64,000 bases of DNA from assembly GCF_002127325.2 (NCBI RefSeq), contig NC_035433.2:130394695-130458694 (forward strand), in the 5' to 3' direction. Under the pieces are notes generated by a model that did not search any database, was not told where the DNA came from, and saw nothing but the letters and a program-made list of their open reading frames with translations. Positions 20,753 to 32,827 of this stretch are shown in pieces. Numbering within the stretch: position 1 is the first letter of the stretch; each line of letters opens with the position of its first letter. Both the position numbers and the translations under genes were made by a program. The stretch is from Helianthus annuus (lineage: Eukaryota > Streptophyta > Magnoliopsida > Asterales > Asteraceae).

Positions 20753-21055
20753 TTTTTTTTTTAACTTCCAACAAAATCAATCTCGAGCATTCTTGGGGTA
20801 TCAACTGGACAAACGGAGTACTCCGAGAGTAACCCGAGTCCACCACTAATTCCGGAAAAAACCCGGTAACCCATCCGCCCGTGGGAACGACGGTGAAATT
20901 ACCGGTAAAACCCGTTTGGCTCAAGGATCCAACTCGGGTTTCCCTGGATCTCCTATCATTGTCCACCAGTGCCTCACTCTGCACCAAGTGAGAGTCGAAC
21001 CTGCATCTCTCAATAGAAATGCAAGTTTTCCACCACTTGGTCTAGAGATCATTGG
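20753..21055 (-). mobile_element. tRNA-derived SINE, minus strand
   Basis: A perfect 17-bp target duplication CACAATTGAGTGTTAGT (20736-20752 and 21056-21072) flanks the element. On the minus strand it runs from 'tgccaatgatctctagacca' through the B box 'GGTTCGACTCTC' to a terminal A-run. Same family as 14646-15139, but without the nested MITE. Confidence 0.9.
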
Positions 21056-21072
21056 CACAATTGAGTGTTAGT

Positions 21073-22095
21073 CTTATTCTACATAATTTTAAAGCACAAA
21101 GTCACCACTGACCCTCTCTTTTTTGTTAAAATACAAGGCACCCCTTTCCATTTTTCAATAAAATACAAGACCATCTCAATATTGAGAAATAATTTATTTA
21201 GGCCTTACTCTATACAATATAATAAATCCAACCCCCAACTTTGCAAAATGGTATTTTTAGCCCCTATTTCATTTTACTAGCACCCCCTATACTTTTAAAG
21301 TTTACATTTTTAACTCTTTTTCTCTTAGTTTTACGTTTTTCCCAAAGTTTCGCCACATTGCAATTTTAGTCCATTGGCTTTACGAATGTCAACGTTTAAT
21401 CCCTCATGTTTCTAATAGTCTAGCTTTACCCATGTACCATATATAATATGCGTTTTTATCATGTTATTTTCTTTAATGATTTTCGTTCGCTAATTTCTTT
21501 TTTGAAGAACTAGTTTGTCGTTAGTCTCCTTGAATTTCAAAAGTTTCAACTTTACCCTTTTTCGTTCCTTTACTTGAAAAAAAAAGAGTTTTTAGGTAAG
21601 GATTTATATGTGCGTGTCGGTATAAATTCGAGTTGATTTACGTTTAGATGTAACTTTTTTAATGATTCTTGTTTGCCAATTTATTCTTTTAAGAACTAAT
21701 TGGTCGTTAACCTCTTTGAGTTTCAAAAGTTTCGACTTTGCCCCTTTTGTTCTTTCACTTGAAAAAATTAACTTTTTACGTGCGGATTTTTATCTAAGTA
21801 TCAGTATAAATTCGAGTTGATCTCTTTCTAGACGAAAACTTATCTTGGGAAATGAGTTAGTGCAAGTATAATAGGTTTTTTATATACCATGTCGAGTGTC
21901 ATTAAATATAATATATATTCATTTGATGGTATAAATTCGAGTTACTCTGCGTTTCGTGTGTTTTCTATTTTTAAAGCTATAATAAGCCCCTTTTGATTGT
22001 TGTGCATCAGTCGCGTTACATAGCACTTGCGCTAATCCATTCGATATTTGCAATATACCCGCGCCGCAACGCATGCGGGTTTATTTACTATTACA
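21073..22095. other. noncoding DNA ending in a decayed Helitron 3' end
   Basis: No genes. Two similar blocks (about 21480-21640 and 21655-21830) share 'gttaacctctttgagtttcaaaagttt'-type sequence. At 22058-22079 a hairpin CCCGCGCC...ATGCGGG precedes 'ctatt', resembling the hairpin-plus-CTAG 3' ends seen at 44959 and 45608 but with a mutated terminus. Likely an older Helitron relic; its 5' end is not clear. Confidence 0.45.
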
Positions 22096-22382
22096 TCTTA
22101 AAGGAGAAAGTTGGTGGTATTTACCCCATCGGCACTCCAACTTTCTAACTTTATCATAACCACTCCTCTACTTTGAATTTCCACAACTATATCTTCATCT
22201 TTCAAACTTTGTCATAACCGTTCCTCTATTTTGCTTTTCTACCATTACTCCCTCAGCTTTTACACACTTATGCCACCACCCCTCTACTTTTACATTTCCA
22301 TCACCACCCTCTCATCTTTTACGCATTTCCGCCACCACCCCTTCAACTTTTACACATTTCTGCCACCATCCCTCTACGTTTA

Positions 22383-25300
22383 TGTCACACCCCGATTTCC
22401 ACGTGTCCCACCGGTGGGCCCGGTGGGGGATTATCATGACGTAGTTGGCAACAATATAGTCAAACCACACAATATATGAATGCACAGCGGAAGCATAAAG
22501 ATAATTGTATTTCAACCATTGTTTGTAATATCAAATGTATTACGAATAGTCGAAAATGTATCCACAGGGGATCAAATAAAAATATAAGTATTGTTCAACA
22601 GACGAAGGCATCTTAAGCTTGCGAGACTCTTTGTGATGCTAAGGAGAATATCCAGCCAATTACGCATAGTACCTGCATTTAGTCTTTTTGGGAAAATACT
22701 TCAGTTTACACTGGTAAATACATTCAACCGACACTTTTGTAAAATGTTTAGTAAAATTGATTTGAATGCACATGGCACAAAATATCTTTTGATTAAAATG
22801 CACAGAGGCAAGATTAACCTTTTATAACTTGGGAGAATTATTTAATATTATAATCTTGTGAACGAATTACATGTTCCTTATGCGTTCAGTAGCCCGGATC
22901 AAGTCCGGGTTAAAGATCAATAGACACACCATATCGACTATTTATGCACTGACGAGTGTACGCCTACACTCTGCGCTTAGGTCGTGGCCATTTCGTAAAA
23001 TGATGCCAGGGATATCCGGGACATGGTCATTAACCCCCCAAAGGCTTTTAAGTAACAAGACTGTTTAAATGAGCCGATCAAATTTATTCAATTACCCACT
23101 CAACGGTGGAGAATTTGATGCTCGATCAAGCGGTATGCTATATACCGTAACCCAAGCCCGTATAACGGAAAATAAGTTAAAAGTATTTACCTTTGCAAGT
23201 ATAAATCCTTAATCGAAATAAATTGCAGATAGCTTTTACTGGTCTCCTATTCTGGAACGAAGGTTTAAAATAACCTATTAGAATCCTAATGGGTCTTTAA
23301 TTTAGCCGTAGCTTAGACCGGTCAGTTTCAAGGGATAATTACGGTTTAATCGCGTGAAAGGCGAAAACCGGGAATGGAATGTGATTTGGACCCAACAAGT
23401 TTGAATACTTGTTTTATATGGGTTTAATAACCACACTCTGGATTTTGGGGTCAAAACAATATGGTTTGACCCGTTTCGGCTAGTTTATGTAAACTAGTTA
23501 CATAAGCCGAACCGTGCGCGCAAAAGGCGGAACGGGTAACCGTAAGAGTCCTACACTGGTTTCCTAAGTCAATATGCTTTAAAGAGGTTACGGTATCAGT
23601 AGGATACCTTCCATAATGCCCGTAACGAGTTTAAATCCATTTTATGCCCCGTAGGGGTATTTCGGTCTTTTTAAAGATTATAAAAGAGGTTTCTGAGTTC
23701 TACAGGAAATCTGAGTTTCCCGAACAGTTTATAAAGTCTAAAATACTTTATTTATTATTTAAAATCAGTGGCAACTGGAATCGGGTCAAAAGACCTTGTA
23801 GAACTCGTTATGGCCGAAAAAGGTATATTCGGTATTTACCGAACCGTCGCCATAACCGCAGGTTATGCGCAGGTTAAAAATAATTAAAAATCTTTAAAAA
23901 TCCCAAAATATTATTTTACATCAGTGTGTAAAAGGTTTGGTGGCGAAATCTGGGTTTAGATAGGCGTTATGCTAATTGCGCTATTTAATTACTAAAGTTT
24001 CTGTAATTTGCGCTATTTAGCATAACTCCTATTCTGGACCTCAGATTGACGTGAAATTTTAGGGACATGCTTAGAAATCAGTAACTAAGGTTATGGTTCT
24101 TTCATATGTCCGAAATTCTCGTTTTAATTTAAAAAGGGCGTTACGGTCAACTTTTAAGCATTTAACGGAAAGGTGTAAAAGACTCGGACAAACAACGAAC
24201 CGGTCACAGAGAGTTATACCATCATGTAACCTGGTCCTAAGAGAGTCCTAAGGCATATCTAAATCATACTTTAACGGGTCAGAACTGAAGTCAATGCAAA
24301 AGTCAAAGCTTTGCGACTTTCGGCTCCGAACCGGGTCAAAACAGTAAATGGTCGGATCAAACAAGCTTAGACTAGTTAATATACTTATTATCATGTTTTA
24401 TGAGTGTTTAAACAGGTTACACATCATCTACATTACTGATTATGCATTAAATCGCAAAATAGCATTTTTGTTGACTTTTTCTAAGCACGTTTGACTCGAC
24501 ATTCGGATTAGTTAGAGTGGGAATCAGAGGGTGCCCTTTTCGGGGTTTAAAGCCCACATGATTACCATCATATAACTATCTTTGATTCGACAAACCACTG
24601 GACCATTTGTGATTTATCGCAAAGTCAATCGTTAATTACGACGGATTGACTTTTAAGCTAAACTAAGCAAAAACTAAGCCATAAAAGGGTAGGCACACTT
24701 ACAGAAGCTTGGTGCACGACTAAGGATGTTAGGAGAATACTTGAGAGCTCCAGAAATGATCAGAAGGCAGGTTTGAGGTGTGTTTCACAATGGAACACTA
24801 CCATGCCTTTTATAGTGAAAAACTTAGCTCAAGATCATTACAACTCACTCTAGGATTGCTCATGGATGATCAGCAGGTGTCCTAAGGTGCTAGGGGACAT
24901 GTAGAGGGCACCCATGCTTCAATTAATGCCTAAATGATCGTTCACAAGCTCAAACATTGAATCTGTCCAAGAATTCTGCATCTGGGACCTTCACGCGGCC
25001 CGCATTAGGATTCAGGCTAGGCTTACGCAGGCCGCCTGAATCCTTAAGTCAGTAAACGAATCTGCAGGGGGCTCGCGGCCCGCATTAGCTTTCTTGCTTC
25101 ACTCACGCGGCCCGCCTGAGGTCTGATTTCCAAGATTTTCAAATCTTTTGTAATCATTAACCTGACCTTTCGGTTTCGAAGGGGTAACTTTGCGATTTGG
25201 CCCTCGATTATTTACAATTAAGGGCCTGGTGACTTTTACCCGCATTGTTAAGTCCCCGGTTAGTTTAATTACTATCCGAAAAGCCTTAACTTTTATTGTT

Positions 25301-25720
25301 GACGCTTTTAACCCCTCGCATACGAATTTGATCATAACTTTCTCGTTTTAAAACGGAACTTCGCAAAATTTATATTGTATATTCTAGTGAGTGTATTTTA
25401 CTGTTACAAAGCCTCGGGTTCATCAAAGGGTCACTCAGAGGTATAAATTAAACATGTTGACACGATTAACCCCTGTAGCTTGTAATCTCTCACTTTCTCC
25501 CGCGTTTCGCTCCGTACGATCCATGATTTATTCGTTTGAAGGTACGAGCGTCATTTAGGGTTACTATACAGTATATTACCCTTCGTTGACATTTATAACC
25601 CTCGAATTTACATACTTTCAAGGTTTGTCAACTTTAGTCCTTTATTTAGTATTTAATACCACGTGTAAACTCATGACACGTGTCAACACATTATTGGACA
25701 CAAAATTTTGAGGTGTTACA
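22383..25720 (-). repeat. LTR 1 (3' LTR of the outer Tekay element)
   Basis: 3338 bp, from TGTCACACCCCGATTTCC to ...GAGGTGTTACA on the plus strand. It is followed at 25721 by 'tcctcacccccttaaaa', which on the minus strand is a polypurine tract, so this is the 3' LTR of a minus-strand element. Short open frames inside it are not genes. Confidence 0.92.
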
Positions 25721-25723
25721 TCC

Positions 25724-26338
25724 TCACCCCCTTAAAATAAATCTCGACCCGAGATTTACTGAAATAAATAAGGGTATTTTTTCTTTCATCGTGGCTTCAA
25801 CCTCCCACGTGAATTCGGGACCTCTACGGGCATCCCATTTGACCTTAACAATAGGTACATGCTTCCTTCGAAGCTTCTTTACATGTCGATCTTCAATCGA
25901 CAAAGGTTTCTCCACAAAGTTCAAGCTCTCATCTATATGCACATCTGTATGGGGTATTACCAGTGATTCGTCAGCGAAGCACTTTTTCAGATTACAGATG
26001 TGGAACACATTGTGAATTCCATTGAGCTCCTCCGGTAAGTTTAACTTATAGGCAACCGACCCGACACGTTCGATAACCTCGAAAGGTCCTATGTATCTGG
26101 GGCTTAGTTTGCCTTTCTTACCGAAACGCTTCACCCCCTTCCAGGGTGATACTTTAAGTAACACTTTTTCACCTACTTCGAAGTGAAAATCTTTACGCTT
26201 TGGATCCGCGTAACTCTTCTGCCTATCTCGGGCAGCCTTGAGACGGTCTCGAATCTGGACAATCTTGTCCGTCGTTTCGAAGACTATCTCTGGTCCTGAT
26301 AATTGAACATCTCCACTTTCCGCCCAACAAACAGGCGA
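25724..26338 (-). pseudogene. Tekay integrase C-terminus and chromodomain-like tail (copy 1)
   Basis: Continues integrase downstream of an in-frame stop at 26341-26339. It contains '[19 protein letters not shown]' and '[12 protein letters not shown]', then the chromodomain-like tail '[19 protein letters not shown]'. Near the end a one-base difference from copy 2 makes the frame run on into the polypurine tract instead of stopping. Confidence 0.85.
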
Positions 26339-28366
26339 TCAACACTTTCTACCGTATAATGCCTCGAAGGGCGCAGCCTTAATGCTGGTATGGTAGCTAT
26401 TGTTGTAGGAGAATTCGATTAGTGGTAGGTTCTTATCCCAAGTACCACCCAAATCGATAGCACATGCACGTAGCATGTCTTCCAACGTTTGAATAGTACG
26501 CTCACTCTGACCGTCTGTCTGAGAATGGTAAACTGTACTAAAATTCAAACGTGTGCCCAAAGATTGCTGGAAGCTTTTCCAGAAATGCGACGTGTATCTA
26601 GTATCTCGGTCAGAGATAATAGACACAGGTATGCCATGTAAGGCTACAATCTTATCAACGTATAACTGGGCTAACATGTCGGAGCTATAAGTCTCCTTGA
26701 TGGGTAAGAAATGTGCTGACTTAGTCAGTCTGTCAACTATAACCCATATTGTATCATTTCCTTTCCTTGTCTTGGGTAACTTGGTAATAAAATCCATAGT
26801 TACACATTCCCACTTCCATTCGGGAAGTTCAGGCTGTTGTAGCAAGCCTGACGGCTTTTGATGCTCAGCTTTGACTTGCGCACAAGTCAAGCATTTGGCT
26901 ACATAAGCGGCTACAGACTTTTTCAAGCCTATCCACCAATAATTTGCCTTTAGATCCTGATACATCTTATCAGCTCCCGGGTGAACAGAATATTTGGAAC
27001 TATGGGCTTCCTGGAGGATAACATCTCGTAATCCTCCATAAATTGGAACCCATATTCGCCCATTCAATCGTAAAATTCCGTCCTTGCTAAGAGTTAACTG
27101 CTCCTCAGTTACTCCCAGCTTCTCTTTAGGATAGTTAGCTTCCAACACAGCTTCTCTCTGTGCAGCTAACAACCTTTCAATCAAATTATTCTTCACTTCA
27201 ATGCTCTTGGCATTGATTCGGATGGGTTTCACCCTTTCCTTTCTACTCAGGGCATCAGCGACTACATTCGCCTTGCCGGGATGATATCTGATTTCACAAT
27301 CATAATCATTTAAAGTCTCTATCCAACGGCGTTGCCTCATGTTTAATTCCTTCTGATTAAACAGATGTTGAAGGCTCTTATGATCAGAATAGATCACAAA
27401 CTTGATACCATACAGATAATGCCTCCACAGTTTTAGTGCGAACACAACGGCACCCAGCTCCAAGTCATGGGTGGTGTAATTCTTCTCATGCACCTTTAAC
27501 TGTCTCGAAGCATAGGCAATAACTTTGCCTTTCTGCATGAGCACACATCCCATGCCAGTGTGTGATGCGTCGCAGTAAACTACTAACTCTTCGGTACCTT
27601 CAGGTAATGTCAGCACAGGAGCGTTGCTCAACTTTTGCTTCAGAATATCAAAGGACTCTTGCTGCTTAGGGCCCCAAACAAATTTTACCATCTTCTTGGT
27701 CAGGGAAGTTAAGGGCGCAGCAATCCTTGAAAAATTTTCAATGAAACGCCTGTAATATCCTGCTAACCCCAGGAAACTACGAATCTCTGTAGGCGTCTTT
27801 GGCTCTTGCCAATCCATGACAGCTTCTACTTTAGCGGGATCCACTTGGATACCACGCTCGCTGACAACATGTCCTAGGAATTGGACTTCTCGAAGCCAGA
27901 ATTCGCACTTAGAGAATTTGGCATAGAGTTTCTCATGATGCAGGAGTTTGAGAATACAACGAAGGTGTTTCTCATGGTCAGCTCGGTTCTTCGAGTAGAT
28001 AAGAATGTCGTCGATGAAAACGATAACGAATTTGTCTAAGTACGGCTTGCAAACGCGATTCATGAGATCCATGAACGCAGCCGGTGCATTAGTGAGCCCA
28101 AAAGGCATCACTAGGAACTCATAATGACCATAACGAGTCCTAAATGCGGTTTTATGTACGTCTTCATCTCTGACTTTCAGTTGATGGTAGCCTGACCTCA
28201 AGTCAATCTTCGAGAAATAACTTGCCCCTTGTAACTGATCGAACAAATCATCGATCCTCGGCAAGGGATATCTATTCTTTATCGTGACCTTATTAAGCTC
28301 GCGATAATCGATGTACAGACGCATCGATCCGTCCTTCTTCTTTACAAACAGGACAGGTGCTCCCTA
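26339..28366 (-). pseudogene. Tekay RT, RNase H and integrase (copy 1)
   Basis: A 661-codon frame between two in-frame stops. RT motifs: '[19 protein letters not shown]', '[12 protein letters not shown]' and the catalytic '[11 protein letters not shown]'. RNase H: '[17 protein letters not shown]'. Integrase: zinc-binding segment ending '[12 protein letters not shown]', catalytic '[12 protein letters not shown]', '[11 protein letters not shown]', and Glu in the expected place after '[16 protein letters not shown]'. Stops at 28366-28364 (in place of the Trp usual before GAPV) and 26341-26339 isolate it, so no full polyprotein is made. Confidence 0.92.
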
Positions 28367-28927
28367 GGGAGATGAACTAGGTTTGATGAAACCTTTAGCT
28401 AGTAGTTCATCCAGCTGGGTCCTCAACTCCTTCATTTCGGTTGGTGCTAGCCTGTAAGGTGCTCTAGCAATAGGTGCTGCTCCAGGGATGATATCAATCC
28501 TGAATTCCACTTGCCTATCTGGTGGCAGACCAGGTAGATCCTCAGGGAAAACTTCTGGATATTCCGAAATGACGGGGATGTCTTCTATCTTCGGTTTAGG
28601 CTCATCAAAAATCACCTGTGCCATGTAGATGACACAACCCTTCTTTAGACATTTTGAAGCCTTGAGCATAGTCACTTGCTCAGGCAATCCGTACTGGGTA
28701 TCTCCCCGAATGGTAAGCGAGTCACCAGACGGAGTCCTTATCACCACTTGTTTTCTGTTGCAGACGATTTGGGCCTGGTTGTGAGATAACCAGTCCATAC
28801 CCAATACTATGTCAAAACCGGCCAATTTAAAGGGAAGTAGAGATAGAGGAAAAGAGTGGTTCTTAATGGATATCACACATCCATCTAACACAGTGGAGAC
28901 GGTTTCTATGGTGCCATCTGCTAGCTA
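28364..28927 (-). pseudogene. Tekay protease C-terminus to RT start (copy 1)
   Basis: Same frame as gag-PR upstream and RT downstream, bounded by stop codons at 28927-28925 and 28366-28364. It carries the retropepsin tail 'FDIVLGMDWLSHNQAQI' and the linker to RT 'PEDLPGLPPDRQVEF'. Confidence 0.88.
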
Positions 28928-30328
28928 TACCTCATAATTCACATTTAAGGTTTTGACAGGCATGTTCAGCAATTTGCAAAATTTATGATCTACGAATGAC
29001 TTATCAGCGCCCGAATCAAAAAGTACTCTTGCAAAAATATCATTTACGAGGAAAGTACCTGTGATCACGTTATCGTCTAGCACTGCTTCTTTCGCATCCA
29101 TCCTGAAGACTCTTGCATTGGTCTTCTTGGTCTCTTCAGGCTTCTTGGCGTACTTAGGGCAGTTGGTTTTAATGTGCCCCTTCTCGTTACAACTGTAGCA
29201 AGTTGCATCCTTTATCTTTTTGCAATCCAAGGTCTTGTGGTCCTTGGACTTGCATAACCCGCAAGCAAATGACTTCGATTGAGTCTGCAAGTTCGATTCG
29301 AGTCTACACTTTCCAAAGTGATATCTCTTGCAGTTCTTGCACTTGGGCTTCTCACCAGACTGTTGCCCATCCTTCCTTGACTCATACCCTCTCTTGTTGT
29401 CACGGTTTCCACGGTGCTTCTTGCCCGACCTTCGTGAAGTATCATCTTCACGCTTTCTCTTCTTAGCCTCTTTGTTCCTCAGCGATCTTTGTCGGACCGC
29501 ATCCAGAGTGAGGAACAAAGATATGTCGGCTACAGATCTAAAGGTCGCTGGCCGAGAGGCCTTCACGCTTGCCTTTATTTCGGGGGCTAACCCACCGATA
29601 AAACGAGCTATTCTATTTGGCTCTGGGGTTACCAGATACGGAACCAACCGGGACATCGTGTTGAAGCTCGTGAGGTAAGCTTGACAGTCAAGGTTCGTCA
29701 TAACCAACGATAGAAAGCCGGTCTCGATTTTTTCAACCTCATGTTGAGGGCAGTAATTCTCCTTGATGGGAGAAATGAATTCCTCCCATGTCATGCTGTA
29801 TAAAACAGCCTTCCCCGAGGCCTGAACCAACGACCTCCACCAAGCCAGGGCCTCGCCCTTGAATGAGTGTGAAACAAACTTTACCACATCTTTCTCTGCG
29901 CAACCACTGATGTCCACCACGGTGTCCATCTCGTCTAGCCACGTCATGCAATCTACCGCGCCTTTCTCCCCAGTGAAATCTCGGGGTTTACAAGATACAA
30001 AATACTTGTAGGTGCAGCCCCTGGCGCGAGATGCATCAGTATACACTTTTTCTGGACGGACACTGTTTTCATTAGATGAGTGGTTATCATCGTCCTTTTT
30101 AGGCTTAGACGGTGGTTTGCTGTTAGATTTTGAGTGGGTTTTTGGCTTTGAATGTGGTTTAGATATGGTTCTGCTCCGGGATTCAGTGTACTCTTCGTAC
30201 TGTCGATCCAGGGCTGCCTTAACAACACCGTCGACAAGAGCTTTCAGTTCCGCGCCCGTCAAATGAATCTGGGCATTATCATTTTCGTCTTCTTTCGAGT
30301 GGCTATTCACTTCATTGGGATCAGCCAT
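28925..30328 (-). pseudogene. Tekay gag and protease active site (copy 1)
   Basis: A 467-codon frame starting [18 protein letters not shown] basic Ser/Lys/Pro-rich region (residues 45-90) is followed by the capsid-like domain ('FTGEKGAVDCMTWLDEMD', 'FISPIKENYCPQHEVEKIE', 'FIGGLAPEIK') and then zinc knuckles including 'CYSCNEKGHIKTNCP'. The protease active site 'VLFDSGADKSFVDHKF' is near residue 435. It ends prematurely at TAG (28927-28925) inside the protease. Gag itself is complete and might still be translated. Confidence 0.9.
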
Positions 30329-30649
30329 TGTAACTTGAATCTGCTATAGAAGATAACGAAAAAGTTTTATTTAGGAGTTTATTATGGAATTGTCTTTTAT
30401 GGCAATTCATTAACCATGGTAACAGAGACCATATCCGGTTAATTTGTTACTCACTTTTATTTAGGATTTGAACATAACTTATCCTAATTACAAACAATAT
30501 TGTTAGTGGCATAAAAGCCTAGTCACAAGGACGTTTTATAATATAAGCAGGGATTACAGAGAATCAAGGCATAAAGGTTTGAACCGTAGTCCTTTTACCT
30601 TTTCTGACAGTGAGTCATAGACTACAACTGCCTTTTATCTTATATGACA

Positions 30650-30740
30650 ATAAACGTGGCCCGTAGGCACTACATCGCTAACGGATGTTTAATTGGTTTG
30701 GCCCGCAGGCACTACATCACTAACGGATGTTTAATAAGTG
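30650..30740 (-). repeat. ~41-bp tandem repeat in the Tekay leader
   Basis: Two copies of 'ggcccg.aggcactacatc.ctaacggatgtttaat' in tandem; the same repeat occurs in copy 2 near 39220-39300. It lies in the untranslated stretch between the extra ORF and gag. Confidence 0.75.
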
Positions 30741-31125
30741 ATCATCTTTATTGACGATTTAACCCGTGATTTATAAATCATTAATTTGGGCTTTGGAATC
30801 CTTAAAAGGATTCTTATATAAGAATGACGCGTGCGATTTTAAAGAATCACATCTGCCATGAACGTTAACATGATTACAGAGGTTAACACGGAATCTGAAT
30901 CTTTTAATCAGGTCTTACCATCTTGGCCGGGTCTTATAATGACACCTGGCTAGGTTTCACTCTTAAGATTCTTTATTTAGGCAGATTTAATTTAAAAGGA
31001 ATGATTTTTTTTTTGATTTATTTCATATATAATAACAAAAATGAAATTTGTAACATAACATTCCATAATTTCAAATATGATTACACGCTGCCCTAAACGG
31101 GACTTTTTTTTAAATAAATAAATAC

Positions 31126-31250
31126 CTACGCAGAGGTTTATAGAAAAACAAGTCCACGCAGGGACCAATATAAGATAGATGTCCGCGCAGGGACTAAAAG
31201 ATAAGTCCACGTAGGGACTGAAATACGATAAATGTCCACGCAGGGACTAA
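31126..31250 (-). repeat. 'gtccacgcagggac' array in the Tekay leader
   Basis: Four near-identical 14-mers at 31152, 31181, 31205 and 31234 (spacings 29, 24, 29 bp) lie between the extra ORF and gag. They are also present in copy 2 (about 39715-39815). They could be a protein-binding or RNA-structural array; the function is unknown. Confidence 0.7.
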
Positions 31251-31365
31251 ATTGCAAATACAACAATACATAAGGAGACTAATGGTCTCGTTTCTTCCTC
31301 CCTTTTAGTAGGTTTGCTAGGCCCTTGAGAAATCCACGATTACTCTTACGTTCTTGTTCGAAGTC

Positions 31366-32499
31366 TCATTCCACACGGTTTAGACGGTGGAGTATTTCTT
31401 CTTGCTCCGGTGGAGAAAAACGTGGCTGCTGCGACGGTTGCTGAACCGGAGGTCTAGGAGGTATTGGATACCCATGAGCTGAGTAATCTGGTCTCCAAGA
31501 GGTTCCATGGAGAGCATTGTAATTAGCCGCTACCACGTATGGATCGACATCATAGTTATAGTTGTAGTGCGTGTGAGTCGGCTGCTCAAACGGATTGTAT
31601 GCGGTGGAACCGCCGTATGCTGGTATCGGATTGTCATATCCGAATGGTGGCGGAGGTGGTGCAACTGGTGCAGAATTCACCTCTGCAGGGTGACCAGAAG
31701 GTTCCCCTAATTGTGGTTCTTCTTCAGGCACTGACGGAAAGTGACTCGCACTCGAGTGGCGAGGGGTGCTGAAATGGAATTCCCCTCCTTGGGTGGACAT
31801 CCGTGCGCCTGATCTTCTACGCCTTGGCGGATCTGGAATTACTGGTTGAACCGGTGGCGGTGGCGGTGGCGTAACTGCCACAAACCGCGAATCCTCAGAA
31901 GGATCCTGCTGCTGCTGTTGATCATGAGGCGAGAAGTGATGAGATGGTGTGAAGTACCAATTACATTGGTCAAACCTCGCCTGGTAGCTGTCGGGACCTT
32001 GATAGGGTGTTCCATGAAAGGATGACCCATCAGAGATCTCGATTGGATGATTGGGAGTACCCCGTGCAGGCTCGACGGGATCCGTATCCTCGTCCATATC
32101 CACTGCATTATCTTCAGAAAAGTGATCCTCTGGTCCTAAAGGGTTATTCCCTATTGGCTCTTGGACATAATCCGCCGGGTTAAACTGTCCTACGAAGAAA
32201 GGTGAAGGATCTCCATAAGAACGGTGCGAAGCAGATCGCTGGAGGGGTATAAATGATGGTTGAGGGTTATTGGGGTCATTTTCTGAGTTTGGTCCAAAAG
32301 AATGACGGTATGAGGGTGTTGAGCTATGCGAGGTAGAATGTCTCGCAGGTTCAAAGAGGTTTCTTTTTCGTCTCTGTGGTTCCTCACTTCTTGTACTGGA
32401 AGGAGCTCGCATATTTGAAGGTCCAGCCTCGTGATCATTGTGAGTAATGATCGTCCCTTTGCCTCTTCCTCCTCTTCCTCGTCTGATTGCTGGTGGCAT
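31366..32499 (-). CDS. extra ORF upstream of Tekay gag (copy 1)
   Basis: A sense-strand ORF between the primer-binding site and gag. The likely start is the ATG at 32499, opening MPPAIRRGRGGRGKG, a basic Gly/Arg patch. The rest is Pro/Ser/His-rich and looks disordered: an acidic stretch 'EDNAVDMDEDTDPVEPARG', a poly-Gln run, poly-Pro runs ('TPPPPPPVQP', 'APPPPP'), and Tyr/Asn-rich 'HTHYNYNYD'. No known domain is recognised. Compared with copy 2 it ends early: TGA at 31368-31366 replaces an Arg codon (CGA in copy 2), removing a basic tail of about 29 residues. A splice-acceptor-like 'ttttgaaagcag' precedes the start. Confidence 0.6.
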   Translation of the reverse strand: MPPAIRRGRGGRGKGTIITHNDHEAGPSNMRAPSSTRSEEPQRRKRNLFEPARHSTSHSSTPSYRHSFGPNSENDPNNPQPSFIPLQRSASHRSYGDPSPFFVGQFNPADYVQEPIGNNPLGPEDHFSEDNAVDMDEDTDPVEPARGTPNHPIEISDGSSFHGTPYQGPDSYQARFDQCNWYFTPSHHFSPHDQQQQQDPSEDSRFVAVTPPPPPPVQPVIPDPPRRRRSGARMSTQGGEFHFSTPRHSSASHFPSVPEEEPQLGEPSGHPAEVNSAPVAPPPPPFGYDNPIPAYGGSTAYNPFEQPTHTHYNYNYDVDPYVVAANYNALHGTSWRPDYSAHGYPIPPRPPVQQPSQQPRFSPPEQEEILHRLNRVE

Positions 32500-32656
32500 A
32501 TTTCCTGCTTTCAAAACTTTAAATAACAATAAACAATAAAAAGACAAACTGGAGTAACAAGTTCGAATTTGTCCTACGTTTTTGTCTAGACTCAAGTATG
32601 TGCAATTGGGTCATTGAGATTAAACACATAAGGATAGTGTTTAATTCACTCAACGT

Positions 32657-32670
32657 TGGCTCTGATACCA
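32657..32670 (-). promoter_or_regulatory. Tekay primer-binding site (copy 1)
   Basis: On the minus strand reads TGGTATCAGAGCCA, complementary to the 3' end of initiator Met tRNA, 3 nt from the LTR edge at 32674. This primes minus-strand DNA synthesis. Confidence 0.9.
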
Positions 32671-32673
32671 ACC

Positions 32674-32827
32674 TGTCACACCCTGATTTCCATGTGTCTC
32701 ACTGGTGGGCCCGGTGGGGGATTATCGTGACGTAGTTGGCAACAATATAGTCAAACCAAACAATATATGAATGCACAGCGGAAGCATAAAGATAATTGTA
32801 TTTCAACCATTGTTTGTAATATCAAAT
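32674..32827 (-). repeat. LTR 2, first 154 bp only
   Basis: Matches the first 154 bp of LTR 4 (41238-41391) except for three positions where this copy has TG and LTR 4 has CG, the pattern of methyl-cytosine decay. It is cut off after 'aatatcaaat' by the start of LTR 3. Confidence 0.92.

Noticed and set aside
22591..25335. Open frames of 65-82 codons within LTR 1 (and the same in LTR 4)
   Set aside because: Located inside LTRs with no motif, and altered between the two LTRs without regard to frame.
30650..31250. Short regular repeats considered as a CRISPR array
   Set aside because: Plant nuclear context, only two to four imperfect units with unequal spacing, inside a retrotransposon leader.
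31507..32438. Several open frames of 67-89 codons on both strands
   Set aside because: Shadows of the low-complexity extra ORF of the Tekay element; they recur identically at 40071-40672 because the block is duplicated.
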